From contig NC_035437.2 of NCBI RefSeq assembly GCF_002127325.2, positions 115,440,916-115,504,915 on the forward strand: a DNA stretch of 64,000 nucleotides, written 5' to 3'. The position numbers and the translations under genes were made by a program. The number at the start of each line of letters is the position of its first letter. The first letter of the stretch is position 1. Below are positions 34,723 to 48,598 of the stretch, piece after piece. Origin of the DNA: Helianthus annuus. Taxonomy: Eukaryota; Streptophyta; Magnoliopsida; Asterales; Asteraceae. The notes under the pieces are model-generated. The model made no database searches. It saw only the letters and a list, made by a program, of their open reading frames with translations, and had not been told where the DNA came from.

Positions 34723-35545
34723 TGATGTGGCTTTGATACCTTGATTGTTATGTGAATGACTGACTCAATATGTTTCTTTGTTATATTAAGCTTTAGTATT
34801 CTACACATGTTACATTTATTTTGCACCATATTTATTTATTTCCACATGTAATATATACTAGTAAACAATAACTTTTTTAAATGACAATTTTCTAAATGTG
34901 TATCATCTTGTCCACATAATGAAAAGATTGTTGCACAAACCACCCCTAAAGATCATAGACAATGACTCAATTGCCCCTCTTGTTTAAATTGTTGGCTCAT
35001 TTTTATGCTAAAATGCTTACATGTATTTAGGTTTGGGATTTCCTAATTGCATTTGATAGTTTTCTAAATCGTGTTAATCTCGTTTTAAAATTTAAGTATT
35101 TCGCAAATATGTGACCTTAATTTGATTATTCATAAAGTTTATCAATAACGAGGCTGTATTTTCAATGAAAAAAACGTGGTTGTAATAAACCTAAGACTTT
35201 CCCTACACATGTATGATATCATTACAATGTTTAAATTAAGATGGCACAAGACTCTGCGAAGGAGTTTATAGATTGCATTTAAAACGATAGTAATATCTGG
35301 CTACCATTAGAAGTAACTAGGAGTTTGTAGATTGCATTTAAAACGATAGTAATATCTGGCTACCATTAGAAGTAACTAGTTACCACTGATGATTTTTTTA
35401 GGCCGACAATTTCTTAGTTACGGCTAAAGATACTCCTAATGATTTATTCTAACAACGATAACATAGTTAGTGCTGGGAGTTGGTTATCAACAGTAACTTA
35501 GTTACAACCAATGATTGCTTATGTCGGTAATAAGTTAGTCACTAC
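34723..35545. other. Upstream flank of the GNAT gene
   Basis: This presumably holds the GNAT promoter on the minus strand. A/T-rich, with no supported ORF. It includes a 59-bp tandem duplication (see 35261). Confidence 0.6.
35261..35378. repeat. 59-bp tandem duplication, two copies
   Basis: The unit GGAGTTTATAGATTGCATTT... ending AGAAGTAACTA occurs at 35261-35319 and again at 35320-35378 with one visible difference (TATAG versus TGTAG). Confidence 0.9.
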
Positions 35546-35561
35546 TCATTGCTTTGCTACT

Positions 35562-35713
35562 TTTTTTTTTTTGAACGGCAAATTTGGATCACTATTCAGG
35601 AGGAAAGCCAATAAATCTGGGAAAAACCCCCTTTGTGGGAATCGAACCCATGACCTAATGGTTATAAGCCTTATCCCACCACCAAGATACCACTAGGCTA
35701 TAATGCCATGGGT
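35562..35713 (-). mobile_element. tRNA-derived SINE (about 152 bp)
   Basis: On the minus strand it starts with a tRNA-like head: an A box within TAGCCTAGTGGTATC and a B box GGGTTCGATTCCC. It ends TTTGCCGTTC plus an A-run (T-run on the plus strand, from 35562). It is flanked by a 16-bp target duplication, TCATTGCTTTGCTACT, at 35546-35561 and 35714-35729. The exact duplication and the pol III boxes make the call firm; the family name is not known to me. Confidence 0.9.
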
Positions 35714-35729
35714 TCATTGCTTTGCTACT

Positions 35730-36863
35730 AATCATAGTTTCTACTAATGATAAATTACTACATAAAATCAATTCCCATTGATGATTAGTTCTAAAGTAAT
35801 GTACTATCAAACTAGGTAGGTTCAAAGCACTTTCGAAGGATTTCAACTATTATCAACGAGACCCTCAGAGGGGCGTTTCCCTTGGAACCCCTTGGTATAG
35901 GGGATCCGTCCCCTTGAACTTCGAGATCGTAGGTTTTGGAGATAATAATTGTGTTGAGCTAACGTGTATTTCATACTACCTACCTCGTATAAACTTTTTT
36001 TTTCTTTTGGTCTTACGCGGATTCAACTAACTAAAATGGCTTGATAACAATAAAATCATCAACATATTGCTGATAATTTTTAGACCGAAAGGCGAAAAGA
36101 TCATTACCGCTACGGAAGGACTTATGGGTTTTACTAGGGGAAAGGGAATGTATTCACTCAAATATAGCTCTTTACTAGATATAATTATTATTTCATTTTA
36201 TGTTCTGCAGCATCTCAAAAAGCAATTGCATTTTTATGTTTAAATACACCACTAATTACCATATTTTGCATCTGTTTAATGCAAAACGAAAGCACAAATA
36301 AAGTAAACAATAGTTAGAGCAAAAAAATTAATATAGTATTATATACCAAAATCAATACATCAAGCTCAGTTTAATATGGAATTTCTAAATATAGCATTTG
36401 TTACAAAACATCGAAACATACATTTTTATATATGATAGACGAATTTCTTATAGTTCTCTCACTTGTGGGACTTGAATACATGTCCTGCAAACCAGGGGTG
36501 GCGTGGAACCCCACTCCACGTCTGGAACACCGCCCCGTGGGGTGGTGTGGGTAACCTCACACGACGTGGGGCAAACGTGAATATGATGTGGACGGTGATG
36601 ATTGTTTCAATGATTCTTAGAGAGAGAGAGAGTGTGTGTTCAAGCCCCCCCCCCTCCCCCCTCATGCCCCACCACCCCATGGTCTTTGCGGCTTGGAGGG
36701 CAAAGAGCTGACCTGGCATGGCAGACACGTGACACTTCACGCCCCTTCCACTCCAAGTAGTCTTAGGGCCTACGGAGTGGAGCGGTAAACTTATGTTTAC
36801 CGAATCGGTGACCATTGCCCAACAATTTTACCGATCAAACTTACCAAAATTGGGGGTGTTTTC
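35730..36863. other. Intergenic sequence left of element F
   Basis: No supported gene. It contains GC-rich blocks at 35866-35925 and 36490-36790. The last five bases (TTTTC, 36859-36863) are the left target duplication of element F. A small dyad GGTAAAC-TTAT-GTTTACC lies at about 36784-36801. Confidence 0.6.
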
Positions 36864-37602
36864 TATGACACTCTAGGTTTTCCCGAGCAACCATCTTGTT
36901 GTAACATCGTGTGTATATATATATTATTAAATGAAAGATTGCGTTTGATCTTGATATGCTATGTGATCTTTGTGTTAAGTTATGTGTATGTAGATTTATG
37001 TATGTGTATATGTGTGAACCGAGACCTCAAAGACCCGACTCGAGACCCCCGGTCTCGAGTAACCCACATAAGTTGGGCTGCAACTCCTTAGCCCATTCGA
37101 GAACCCACTAGGGTGCACCAACTTGAAATGGGTATAAAACCCCACCATTGTAGCCGACATTCCCTTTTGGGACATCAATCATCACCTCACAATTCCCTAA
37201 GATCATTCCTCTTTCTCCCTCTCACTCTAGCTCTCTCTCTAGAAACTTTGAACCAAACACCCTCCTCCTTTCTTCTCGGAGCAACCGGCGGCTAAGGAAG
37301 GAGCTCTCGGATCTCGGTGAATCCCTACACACCTCCACACTCTTGAACCGGTTAGTGCCTCCTTGTGTATAGTTGGAGACTTTTGATATAGGTCCTTGTT
37401 TGTGAATGATCTACATGCTTAGTTTAAATGTTTCCATGTATGACTTGTATGTGTAGTGGGATAAAACTGATTAGGTGATGTAGATTGTTGTATGAATGAT
37501 GGACACAAACCTGTTGTGGTAAATAATTGTCATTGGTGTTGATTTGGTTAAAATTGTTGTTTATATATGATGTGCAAAGTTTACTTGTGACAAGTGCATA
37601 GA
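36864..37602 (+). mobile_element. Element F 5' LTR, part 1
   Basis: It matches 61375-62113 with few substitutions. The first two bases are TA instead of TG. A perfect inverted repeat with 9-base arms (CTCGAGACC/GGTCTCGAG, 37039-37059) lies 74 bp before a TATA box (TATAAAA, 37133-37139). Confidence 0.9.
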
Positions 37603-39159
37603 TGTCACACCCCAACCGATGGCGGAAACATCGGGATGAGACGAAGTGTGTATAGATTGCAAGAGACGTCATAACACTATGTGACAATATTTAATTAAAT
37701 TCAAATTTCATTGCAATACTAAATGTCATACAAGATTCAAAAGAAATAACAACATTGTTTCATAGCATAACATAACAATGAAAGATAGATTAATCTAGGT
37801 GTATATCTAGTCCACCCTGAATCTTGTTTCGTCTTGAATATCATCTCAATAATTAACCTGCAACATGTATTAAAATAGAGTTCAATGCAAAAGCAAAGGC
37901 GAGTATACAAGTTTGGCTACATAGCATAATAGAATAAAACTCATATCCAACATGTTACTAAGTGAATAAAATTTACTAGCAATGCAATTTTGGCGTACTA
38001 TATGATCAAACCCATGAATACAACGCATAAAATAGCCTAATCCCAATAGTTTAGCGGGGTGGTAATGTTTTACTTAACAATACCCAATAGAATAGCAGGC
38101 GGGGCGTTAATCCTATAGCGCTATAATTGTTAAGGTGGGCTAGCAAAGTTAATGAGCATATAACGTTCCAAATCGTTCATAGAGCATACAAGCATAGAAA
38201 ATATTCACAATAGTTTCATGTCACGTTCATAGATAGAGTATGTTTTGTTTAAGCATAAAAGTTGTTTTGAATAGGCATACATGTTGCATCCCAAAGTGTA
38301 AAGGGAAAAAAGGGATCGAGTATACTCACAAAATTGCTAAGTCTTCCGATTATCCCAAAAGTTGACGAGCGTAAGAGATTAGGAGGATGGAACACCGAGG
38401 TCACCCTATATGGGCAAACGATGGTGCAATGAGTAAACGGAATTACGACGGAGGATTTGAATTGGAATTAAAGTATTTAGATGATATAAATGTGTGTGTG
38501 TATATATATATATATATTTTACATAGTTTTAGTAATATTTCTAAATTAATTCTTTCAAAAGTATAATTGAAATGTTGTCCAAAAATAAAAATAATTATGC
38601 CTTTATATCTATTTCATAAAAATTAGCCGAATTTGATAGGTTTCATTTTATAAAATTTACACGTTTTGTTTTACGGAATTTTTACGAAAAACGAGCAGAG
38701 TTTCCTCTGTTTTTGGACGATCCCAACAACACACGTTGTCGATTTATTTGTCAAAATTCAACAATCAACGAAACGTTACATACTTACACAAGTTTTATAA
38801 CGAAAACATATATGAGTTTACATGAGTTTTATACAAGTTTTAAGTAACTAAACAAGTTCTAAACGAGTTTTATACAAGTTTCAAGTAGCTAAACATATAT
38901 GAACGGTAATAATAAAAATATTTGCGTCGATTAAAATCATACCAAGTCGTGTGTTGACTGAGTTGACTGTACCGACACCCGTTGACTGAGCCGCTGACTT
39001 GTCTTGACCGAGTTGACTGACTTTGACCGGGTTTGACCCGATCAGAAACTGAAACAAGGCACAATCAGGACCCGAACTCAACTGAACCGAACCTGAACGG
39101 GAATTGAATCGAATAAATCAAAACGAAACTGAACCAACTAACCTGAACCGGAACGAATG

Positions 39160-42100
39160 TGTAACACCCTAATTTTGTAATTGACTAAAGTCGCAGCGGA
39201 AACACGTACCATAAAATTTCTTTCCTTATAATTACCTTGACTTACTTAAAAATTAACTTTAACATAACTCTTCCACATAAATCCATCAATCGACTTATTT
39301 ACTAAGTAAAAACATAGCTTATGTTTACTACATTATATACATCAACGTTCCCGTACAATCTCACTAGTGACTCGATCCTCGATCTCTATCCCTTGATGAT
39401 CCTCATGACTCGTGATTCGTACAACCTGCACTCACCACATACATTCATCACATTAGTATACAATACATAAACAAGACTCAATACATGTACACTTTCCATT
39501 CAGCTTTCTCTCTAACTTTAAGCATATCATTAGCGTATACATTCCCTTGTGAGTCTTCAATAATGTACCTGCATAAATCTTCGTTTTCCAGGTACATAAT
39601 TAATATCATTAACACTTAACGTATCCAAAATCATACTTCATATACTCGTGCATACATCCATATCTCAATACATACATGCCTACACCCATACGTATCTTCA
39701 TATATTCATAAATACACTTCTACATATGTACCTACATTTATACGTCTCTACCTTCATGCCTACGATCACACGTACTCGCATATATACACAAATACACATT
39801 TGCATACATACATACATATCTACGCCTTCACATATATACATACTATCATACGTATCTTCATATATACATAAATACGCTTCTACATACATAAAGGAAATTC
39901 TTAACTTAGAATCCCACATTTAGGTACCATATTACTACATATTCTTTAGGATCCCACATTTAGGTACCATATTACTACATATCCTTTAGGATCCCACCTT
40001 TAGGTACCATATTACTACATATTCTTTAGGATCCCACCTTTAGGTACCATATTACTACATATTCTTTAGGATCCCACCTTTAGGTACCATATTACTACAT
40101 ATCCTTTAGGATCCCACATTTAAGTACCTTATTACTACATATTCTTTAGTATCCCACCTTTAGGTACCATATTACTACATATTCTTTAGGATCCCACCTT
40201 TAGGTACCATATTACTACATATTCTTTAGGATCCCACCTTTAGGTACCATATTACTACATATTCTTTAGGATCCCACCTTTAGGTACCATATTACTACAT
40301 ATTCTTTAGGATCCCACCTTTAGGTACCATATTACTACATATTCTTTAGGATCCCACCTTTAGGTACCATATTACTACATATTCTTTAGGATCCCACCTT
40401 TAGGTTCCCTACCCGTCGGCGACGCCCTCTAGTTTTTTTTTTTGCAGTTTTCTGCAGGTTTGTTTCGTCGTCCGTACGCACTAAAACGCACGTAACTTTT
40501 GAACCGTTTACCCGTTTGACCTCCCGTTTCTTCCTACATGCTTGTAAATTCACATTCTATCATATAAACTTAAAATCCCATATCCGGATTAAGGAAATTC
40601 TTATCTTACACGCTATCGCCTTATTATTAATTTATGATTTATTCGACCCGTTCATGCCTTCATCCACAAAACTAGTTTGTTTGACCAAGACTTCTTATGA
40701 ACCTAATAATGTCCACATTGTATATCATACAAGATTAAGTTATCGGATGCCTTGCATCCTCTTGACCCATTTTCGCTCAAGAGCTTATTTTGACCCGTTA
40801 AGGGTATTTGCGCATTTTAAGGTCTTTAGCTTACGACAACCATACTTCTCGCTTTCTTGCTTTTTCAAAACATTCATTTAATCAAATAGCTTGTTTGTAA
40901 TCAAATTTTAAGACCATTTGCTCGTTTTACCCATCAAGGGCGTTTTTGTCAACTTTGCTCTATCCTTAACAACAAAGGACTCCCTTGCATAAGTAACCAA
41001 TCCTACTACTTAGCTACAGTTCTTAATCACATATACCTCGCTCGGAGATCCGTTTAATACTTCATCGGTCTCATACAATTCTTTCCTACTTGACCTCGAT
41101 CATCATACTTAATTAAATCGCACATAACTTTCCATAAACAACTAAGAAGTGATTACAAAGAAATCACTTACCTCGTGCGTCCATGTTCATACTCGTTTCC
41201 TCGCCACTTTTGACCCGTTAGCCTTCCGTGCTTGATTCCGTCTTGACATGATTCCTATACTTCCATGTCATCGAAATCACATTCTTATTAGCATACATAA
41301 TTGTACATGTTAACGATCATATCGATCGCATAATTCCTATTTGACTTTCATTAGTTACTTCTAGCAAGCATAATACATGTGACCAAATTCATATCATTTC
41401 AAACTCATGTAAACCATCATGTCATCGCATTAAACACACATTCGTCAAACGCGCTCCATATAACTTACCTTAATCTTACAATTAGGACAACCCGCCTAAC
41501 CATCCTTCTTATACACGGTTGACTTTTAGAAGTCAACGGTTCATTTAGTTTAACTTTCGACTTATCATTATATACCCGCAACATCATAATCGACTATACG
41601 GACGACAATACATACATTTTATCATACGATTGGGGTGCGTACCATCTTTTAAGCATAACGTACAACTAATTCATGCACAACCTTCTAAATTCATACATAG
41701 TTCATCAAATCCTTCTACTAATCAACATGTGGTATTTAAAATTAAACATCATACATATTATCATCACATTTTGTCCACTTCATCTAACAACAATTCACCG
41801 TTTCTTATCCAATTTCTTTAAACACTCACACACATGTATGATTCCAAACATTGTTAACATAAGTAAATCATCAATTTACATTACATCATCTAAAACCCAC
41901 TTCATAACTACTTATTAATCACTTACAAGTGATCTAATCTTAATTTCTTCATAATTTCATCATGCTTTTGATATGTGTACTACCTTGTAAGCATAGTGTA
42001 CAACTAGTTCATGCATATCCTTTTAATCTCATACATAATTCATCAATTTCTTCCTTCTAATCAACATGAATCATACATGCATAAACATCAAACATACTAG

Positions 42101-42741
42101 TATCACATTTCTTTCAATTCCCCTCATAAGAATCCATCTTACAAATCAAAATACATCAATTTTAAGCAAGAATTTAGACATAGATGATTTATCCATGTCA
42201 TCATCTTCACCATAACAAACGGGTTTCACCCTTAAACATCAAATTAACCTAAACCATGCATAATCCATGTTCTATATGATGATTATAACACATACCAATG
42301 CTCAATTTCACTTGAACTCACGGATTAGAACATAACCCATTTTACACATGATCACCAATCTTAGATTTTCGACATACCTTATGATCCCCTCGTGTTGGAG
42401 ATCATTAATCCATGCTCGGTTATGGATTTGAGCTTCATCTTGCCTTCCGATTTGAGCATAAAGATGGAACTAGGGTTTGAGGCTCCATGGGAGCCTCCTG
42501 CTCTCTCTCTCTCGAACACACGTATGTGTGTGTTTGTGTGTGTTAGATATTTTATAACTTAACTTTCATTTGTTCCATTTTAGCCCCTTGGTTTACTTTT
42601 AAAACATAAATGACATTACCTTTATCATTTAAGACTTTTGACCATACCCTTAACTAGGTTAAATAGCCTAGTTATTTATTTCCTGACGTGTCACATAATA
42701 ACATACAACAAACATTAACATTCAGATTTTGGGTCGTTACA
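39160..42741 (-). mobile_element. Element D 3' LTR (left copy)
   Basis: Plus-strand ends TGTAACACCC...GGTCGTTACA. It contains the 40-bp tandem array at 39911-40410. Open frames inside (for example 39648-39923 and 40516-40881) recur in the other LTR only because the DNA is identical, and they have no recognisable domain. Confidence 0.92.
39911..40410. repeat. 40-bp tandem array, 13 units
   Basis: Unit: ATCCCACCTTTAGGTACCAT followed by ATTACTACATATTCTTTAGG. The start repeats exactly every 40 bases from 39911 to 40391, and the last unit is partial. Variant units (ATCCTTTAGG endings, and one with TAAGTACCTT) occur in the same order in the other LTR, so no unit was gained or lost since insertion. 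Confidence 0.95.
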
Positions 42742-42765
42742 AGTCTACCACCCTTAAACAAGGTT
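42742..42765 (-). other. Polypurine tract of element D
   Basis: On the minus strand a TTTAAGGGTGGTAGACT string lies directly before the LTR start TGTAACGACCC. GGTTTCGGGGACGAAACC is just upstream, the same paired motif as in the Tekay-like elements. Confidence 0.75.
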
Positions 42766-44044
42766 TCGTCCCCGAAACCTTTCTCACTTTCATCGAACAC
42801 ACATTATCTTTTCTTCCAGTCCATCCATACGACCACTAGCCCATACTTGCCTGATCATTCTTTCCTATTTCATTTGCATTTTCATTTACTTGACCTGTCA
42901 ATAACTGGTCATTACACATACTCTTCCATCCTTTAATATGATCCATTCTTAATGGATCTAATTACTCCATCTCACCTCTAAAAATTTACATTCTCTACAT
43001 ACTCTGTATAACATTCAACTTTTGTTTTGTTACCACTACAAAACTTACTATTTCATAGTCACAACTACGTGCTTAACTGTAACGTTAATCTTACTCTACG
43101 TTTTCAACAGTTACGTATACCTTGCATACCTTTATATTGTCTTTAAATCATTTCGTTCATTTTACATTACTATTACTTTCTCTTCATGCATTACTTAGTT
43201 CACGTATATAAATAGTTCATATCTCTCCAATCATGAGTTAAACATTTCACTAACCTCTTTTTCATTTCCTAAACCACGATCTGCAACCCAGATCGATCAT
43301 CTTCTCCTCGAGTACTAACCGTTTAGGCCAACTTTCATTCCTTCGTGTAATGAGCTTCCGCTCGTGCACGTCCTTTCACCAATACGATTGGTTTCATCAC
43401 ATCACTAATCCAACATTATCACCAACAACATCAGCGGTTAGCATATATCATTCAATCATTCATTACACTAGGTGATTACCCATCTATAACTCTTCTACAA
43501 TTTTCCTACGTACATGCTATAACACATTCCATACTTCATTCCTTACATACAATTCTTTTACTCTAGTTACTTATTTCGTCACCCTTGCGGTTTGACCCTT
43601 CAAGTCCCACTGACACCTCTTACTTATCATAGATGCATCGAGGTACACGTTCGTGCTTCTTTCCATTCATACTTACTTGAAAAGACATTCATTACATTAT
43701 TCTGGTACTCGTGACCAAGCTTACCCTTCTTATTCATACTTAACTTATTGTCCGGGTGGTAGCTCGCCTTACATTATGACTCCCACGAGTCGATTACTAA
43801 CACATCTAACTCATCCCGGTTTCAAAACTTCTTTCTTTCATTTTAAAATTAAAAATTTGGGTTTGCATGCCAATCCTAATCATTCTTTCATCCAGCTACC
43901 TTACACTTACTCACATGATTCGTTTGACACAACCACGGTCAAACTATTGACACATCGCGATGTGGGCTACTTTCATCATTTCTATATTTTAACTCGTCCT
44001 TCGGACGCAATCATAGCATCCATACCTTTCATTATTTCTATGTT

Positions 44045-44370
44045 TTGAATCCGTCTAGCGGTTTCGAACATTCTCTTCATGCATTTCATACCTTGAATCC
44101 GTCTCACGGATTTAAGCATATCATTCATGCCTTTCATCCTTGAATCCGTCTCACGGATTCAAACATTGCATTCATAACTTTCATTCCTTGAATCCATCTC
44201 CCGGATTCAGACATATTATTCATATCTTTCCTTCCTTGAATCCGTCTCATGGATTCAAATCATTTCATTCATACATTGCATTCCTTGAATCCATCTCGTG
44301 GATTCAAACATTTCATTCATACATTGCATTCATATCTTGTTGATCCGTACCTTCTTACGGATTCAACATT
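44045..44370. repeat. Tandem array of seven small hairpins
   Basis: Starting near 44045, 44093, 44140, 44188, 44236, 44285 and 44340, each unit has the arms TTGAATCCG/CGGATTCAA (or close variants) around a 5-base loop such as TCTCA, followed by a T/C/A-rich spacer. Spacing is 47-49 bases. Several arm variants remain partly paired. Confidence 0.85.
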
Positions 44371-45001
44371 CTTCATTTTTTTTTACCACTCATACTTTTC
44401 ATTCCTACATAGTACTCTCAACTTCCCGAGAGTCTTAATTCCCATTTCCCCCACACGCCCGCCTGCTACCCAACTCTACCGGACATACCTGTAACAATTA
44501 TCATAATCTCACGAACGTCATACGTTTCTCGTGTACTGGCCAGGTACGCAATCCACATAGTAGTTTCGTGCCTTCATGTAATTGTCACCTTATGTCCGTA
44601 GACTTAGGTTTCGGCGCGTGTATCACTTTCAGTACCTCATTACATACAATCCTTGTCTTTCATTTAAAACTTTTCCTTCCTTTAATGAACTTTACCATTG
44701 CTTACATCCTTACATTAAATTCACATACCTGGGTTCATTTGCCTACTTGTCTTATTACCTCTTTGCCTACCTTAGTATTCATTCTAGGCTGCATTCACGG
44801 ATCATCCTCTTCCAACACTTATGCTTACCTTGCACATACAAAACCGTCAGTTTTGTTATACGTATACATAAATGCATACTTTCATCAACCCTTTACCTTT
44901 GGATCTTGATCGAGTCTTGGATTGTACGGATTTCTTATCTCAAGAGCACACAAGTTTGAGTTCAAGTACTTACCTTCTCGTACTTGATTCCCTCAAACCA
45001 G

Positions 45002-45014
45002 GGCTCTGATACCA
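45002..45014 (-). other. Primer binding site of element D, tRNA-Met type
   Basis: On the minus strand TGGTATCAGAGCC follows the LTR end (45018) after three bases. Confidence 0.85.
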
Positions 45015-45017
45015 ACT

Positions 45018-48000
45018 TGTAACACCCTAATTTTGTAATTGACTAAAGTCGCAGCGGAAACACGTACCATAAAATTTCTTTCCTTATAATTACCTTGACT
45101 TACTTAAAAATTAACTTTAACATAACTCTTCCACATAAATCCATCAATCGACTTATTTACTAAGTAAAAACATAGCTTATGTTTACTACATTATATACAT
45201 CAACGTTCCCGTACAATCTCACTAGTGACTCGATCCTCGATCTCTATCCCTTGATGATCCTCATGACTCGTGATTCGTACAACCTGCACTCACCACATAC
45301 ATTCATCACATTAGTATACAATACATAAACAAGACTCAATACATGTACACTTTCCATTCAGCTTTCTCTCTAACTTTAAGCATATCATTAGCGTATCCAT
45401 TCCCTTGTGAGTCTTCAATAATGTACCTGCATAAATCTTCGTTTTCCAGGTACATAATTAATATCATTAACACTTAACGTATCCAAAATCATACTTCATA
45501 TACTCGTGCATACATCCATATCTCAATACATACATGCCTACACCCATACGTATCTTCATATATTCATAAATACACTTCTACATATGTACCTACATTTATA
45601 CGTCTCTACCTTCATGCCTACGATCACACGTACTCGCATACATACACAAATACACATTTGCATACATACATACATATCTACGCCTTCACATATATACATA
45701 CTATCATACGTATCTTCATATATACATAAATACGCTTCTACATACATAAAGGAAATTCTTAACTTAGAATCCCACATTTAGGTACCATATTACTACATAT
45801 TCTTTAGGATCCTACATTTAGGTACCATATTACTACATATCCTTTAGGATCCCACCTTTAGGTACCATATTACTACATATTCTTTAGGATCCCACCTTTA
45901 GGTACCATATTACTACATATTCTTTAGGATCCCACCTTTAGGTACCATATTACTACATATCCTTTAGGATCCCACATTTAAGTACCTTATTACTACATAT
46001 TCTTTAGTATCCCACCTTTAGGTACCATATTACTACATATTCTTTAGGATCCCACCTTTAGGTACCATATTACTACATATTCTTTAGGATCCCACCTTTA
46101 GGTACCATATTACTACATATTCTTTAGGATCCCACCTTTAGGTACCATATTACTACATATTCTTTAGGATCCCACCTTTAGGTACCATATTACTACATAT
46201 TCTTTAGGATCCCACCTTTAGGTACCATATTACTACATATTCTTTAGGATCCCACCTTTAGGTTCCCTACCCGTCGGCGACGCCCTCTAGTTTTTTTTTT
46301 GCAGTTTTCTGCAGGTTTGTTTCGTCGTCCGTACGCACTAAAACGCACGTAACTTTTGAACCGTTTACCCGTTTGACCTCCCGTTTCTTCCTACATGCTT
46401 GTAAATTCACATTCTATCATATAAACTTAAAATCCCATATCCGGATTAAGGAAATTCTTATCTTACACGCTATCGCCTTATTATTAATTTATGATTTATT
46501 CGACCCGTTCATGCCTTCATCCACAAAACTAGTTTGTTTGACCAAGACTTCTTATGAACCTAATAATGTCCACATTGTATATCATACAAGATTAAGTTAT
46601 CGGATGCCTTGCATCCTCTTGACCCATTTTCGCTCAAGAGCTTATTTTGACCCGTTAAGGGTATTTGCGCATTTTAAGGTCTTTAGCTTACGACAACCAT
46701 ACTTCTCGCTTTCTTGCTTTTTCAAAACATTCATTTAATCAAATAGCTTGTTTGTAATCAAATTTTAAGACCATTTGCTCGTTTTACCCATCAAGGGCGT
46801 TTTTGTCAACTTTGCTCTATCCTTAACAACAAAGGACTCCCTTGCATAAGTAACCAATCCTACTACTTAGCTACAGTTCTTAATCACATATACCTCGCTC
46901 GGAGATCCGTTTAATACTTCATCGGTCTCATACAATTCTTTCCTACTTGACCTCGATCATCATACTTAATTAAATCGCACATAACTTTCCATAAACAACT
47001 AAGAAGTGATTACAAAGAAATCACTTACCTCGTGCGTCCATGTTCATACTCGTTTCCTCGCCACTTTTGACCCGTTAGCCTTCCGTGCTTGATTCCGTCT
47101 TGACATGATTCCTATACTTCCATGTCATCGAAATCACATTCTTATTAGCATACATAATTGTACATGTTAACGATCATATCGATCGCATAATTCCTATTTG
47201 ACTTTCATTAGTTACTTCTAGCAAGCATAATACATGTGACCAAATTCATATCATTTCAAACTCATGTAAACCATCATGTCATCGCATTAAACACACATTC
47301 GTCAAACGCGCTCCATATAACTTACCTTAATCTTACAATTAGGACAACCCGCCTAACCATCCTTCTTATACCCGGTTGACTTTTAGAAGTCAACGGTTCA
47401 TTTAGTTTAACTTTCGACTTATCATTATATACCCGCAACATCATAATCGACTATACGGACGACAATACATACATTTTATCATACGATTGGGGTGCGTACC
47501 ATCTTTTAAGCATAACGTACAACTAATTCATGCACAACCTTCTAAATTCATACATAGTTCATCAAATCCTTCTACTAATCAACATGTGGTATTTAAAATT
47601 AAACATCATACATATTATCATCACATTTTGTCCACTTCATCTAACAACAATTCACCGTTTCTTATCCAATTTCTTTAAACACTCACACACATGTATGATT
47701 CCAAACATTGTTAACATAAGTAAATCATCAATTTACATTACATCATCTAAAACCCACTTCATAACTACTTATTAATCACTTACAAGTGATCTAATCTTAA
47801 TTTCTTCATAATTTCATCATGCTTTTGATATGTGTACTACCTTGTAAGCATAGTGTACAACTAGTTCATGCATATCCTTTTAATCTCATACATAATTCAT
47901 CAATTTCTTCCTTCTAATCAACATGAATCATACATGCATAAACATCAAACATACTAGTATCACATTTCTTTCAATTCCCCTCATAAGAATCCATCTTACA

Positions 48001-48598
48001 AATCAAAATACATCAATTTTAAGCAAGAATTTAGACATAGATGATTTATCCATGTCATCATCTTCACCATAACAAACGGGTTTCACCCTTAAACATCAAA
48101 TTAACCTAAACCATGCATAATCCATGTTCTATATGATGATTATAACACATACCAATGCTCAATTTCACTTGAACTCACGGATTAGAACATAACCCATTTT
48201 ACACATGATCACCAATCTTAGATTTTCGACATACCTTATGATCCCCTCGTGTTGGAGATCATTAATCCATGCTCGGTTATGGATTTGAGCTTCATCTTGC
48301 CTTCCGATTTGAGCATAAAGATGGAACTAGGGTTTGAGGCTCCATGGGAGCCTCCTGCTCTCTCTCTCTCGAACACACGTATGTGTGTGTTTGTGTGTGT
48401 TAGATATTTTATAACTTAACTTTCATTTGTTCCATTTTAGCCCCTTGGTTTACTTTTAAAACATAAATGACATTACCTTTATCATTTAAGACTTTTGACC
48501 ATACCCTTAACTAGGTTAAATAGCCTAGTTATTTATTTCCTGACGTGTCACATAATAACATACAACAAACATTAACATTCAGATTTTGGGTCGTTACA
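45018..48598 (-). mobile_element. Element D 5' LTR (right copy)
   Basis: Nearly identical to the left copy over its whole length. A minus-strand CT/GA-rich stretch and an (AC/GT) run (48360-48400) lie about 200 bp from its element-sense start. Confidence 0.92.
45769..46268. repeat. 40-bp tandem array, 13 units (second LTR copy)
   Basis: Same unit, number and order of variants as at 39911-40410. Confidence 0.95.

Larger units (their letters stand above)
42742..45017 (-). other. Element D interior, non-coding
   Basis: 2276 bp between the LTRs. I find no protein motif on either strand; the short open frames are low in complexity and not supported. It holds the hairpin array at 44045-44370. Confidence 0.75.
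39160..48598 (-). mobile_element. Element D: non-autonomous LTR element with LTRs longer than its interior
   Basis: Exact target duplications GAATG (39155-39159, 48599-48603). LTRs are 3582 bp (39160-42741) and 3581 bp (45018-48598), with only about five differences seen by eye. The interior is 2276 bp. On the minus strand the PBS is TGGTATCAGAGCC beside 45018 and the polypurine tract lies beside 42741. No gag, protease, RT or integrase motif is present in any frame. Confidence 0.92.

Noticed and set aside
35860..36160. Possible organelle-derived insertion
   Set aside because: The GC-rich blocks look unusual but I could not match them to any organelle gene from memory.
36490..36790. Possible MITE with CCACTCC/GGAGTGG ends
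   Set aside because: The inverted ends are short and imperfect and no target duplication was found.
39648..39923. 91-residue ORF repeated at 45506-45781
   Set aside because: Conserved only because the two D LTRs are almost identical DNA; the peptide comes from a TACATA-rich stretch.
39911..40410. Regular 40-bp repeats resembling a CRISPR array
   Set aside because: The units are directly contiguous without unique spacers, and the setting is a plant LTR.
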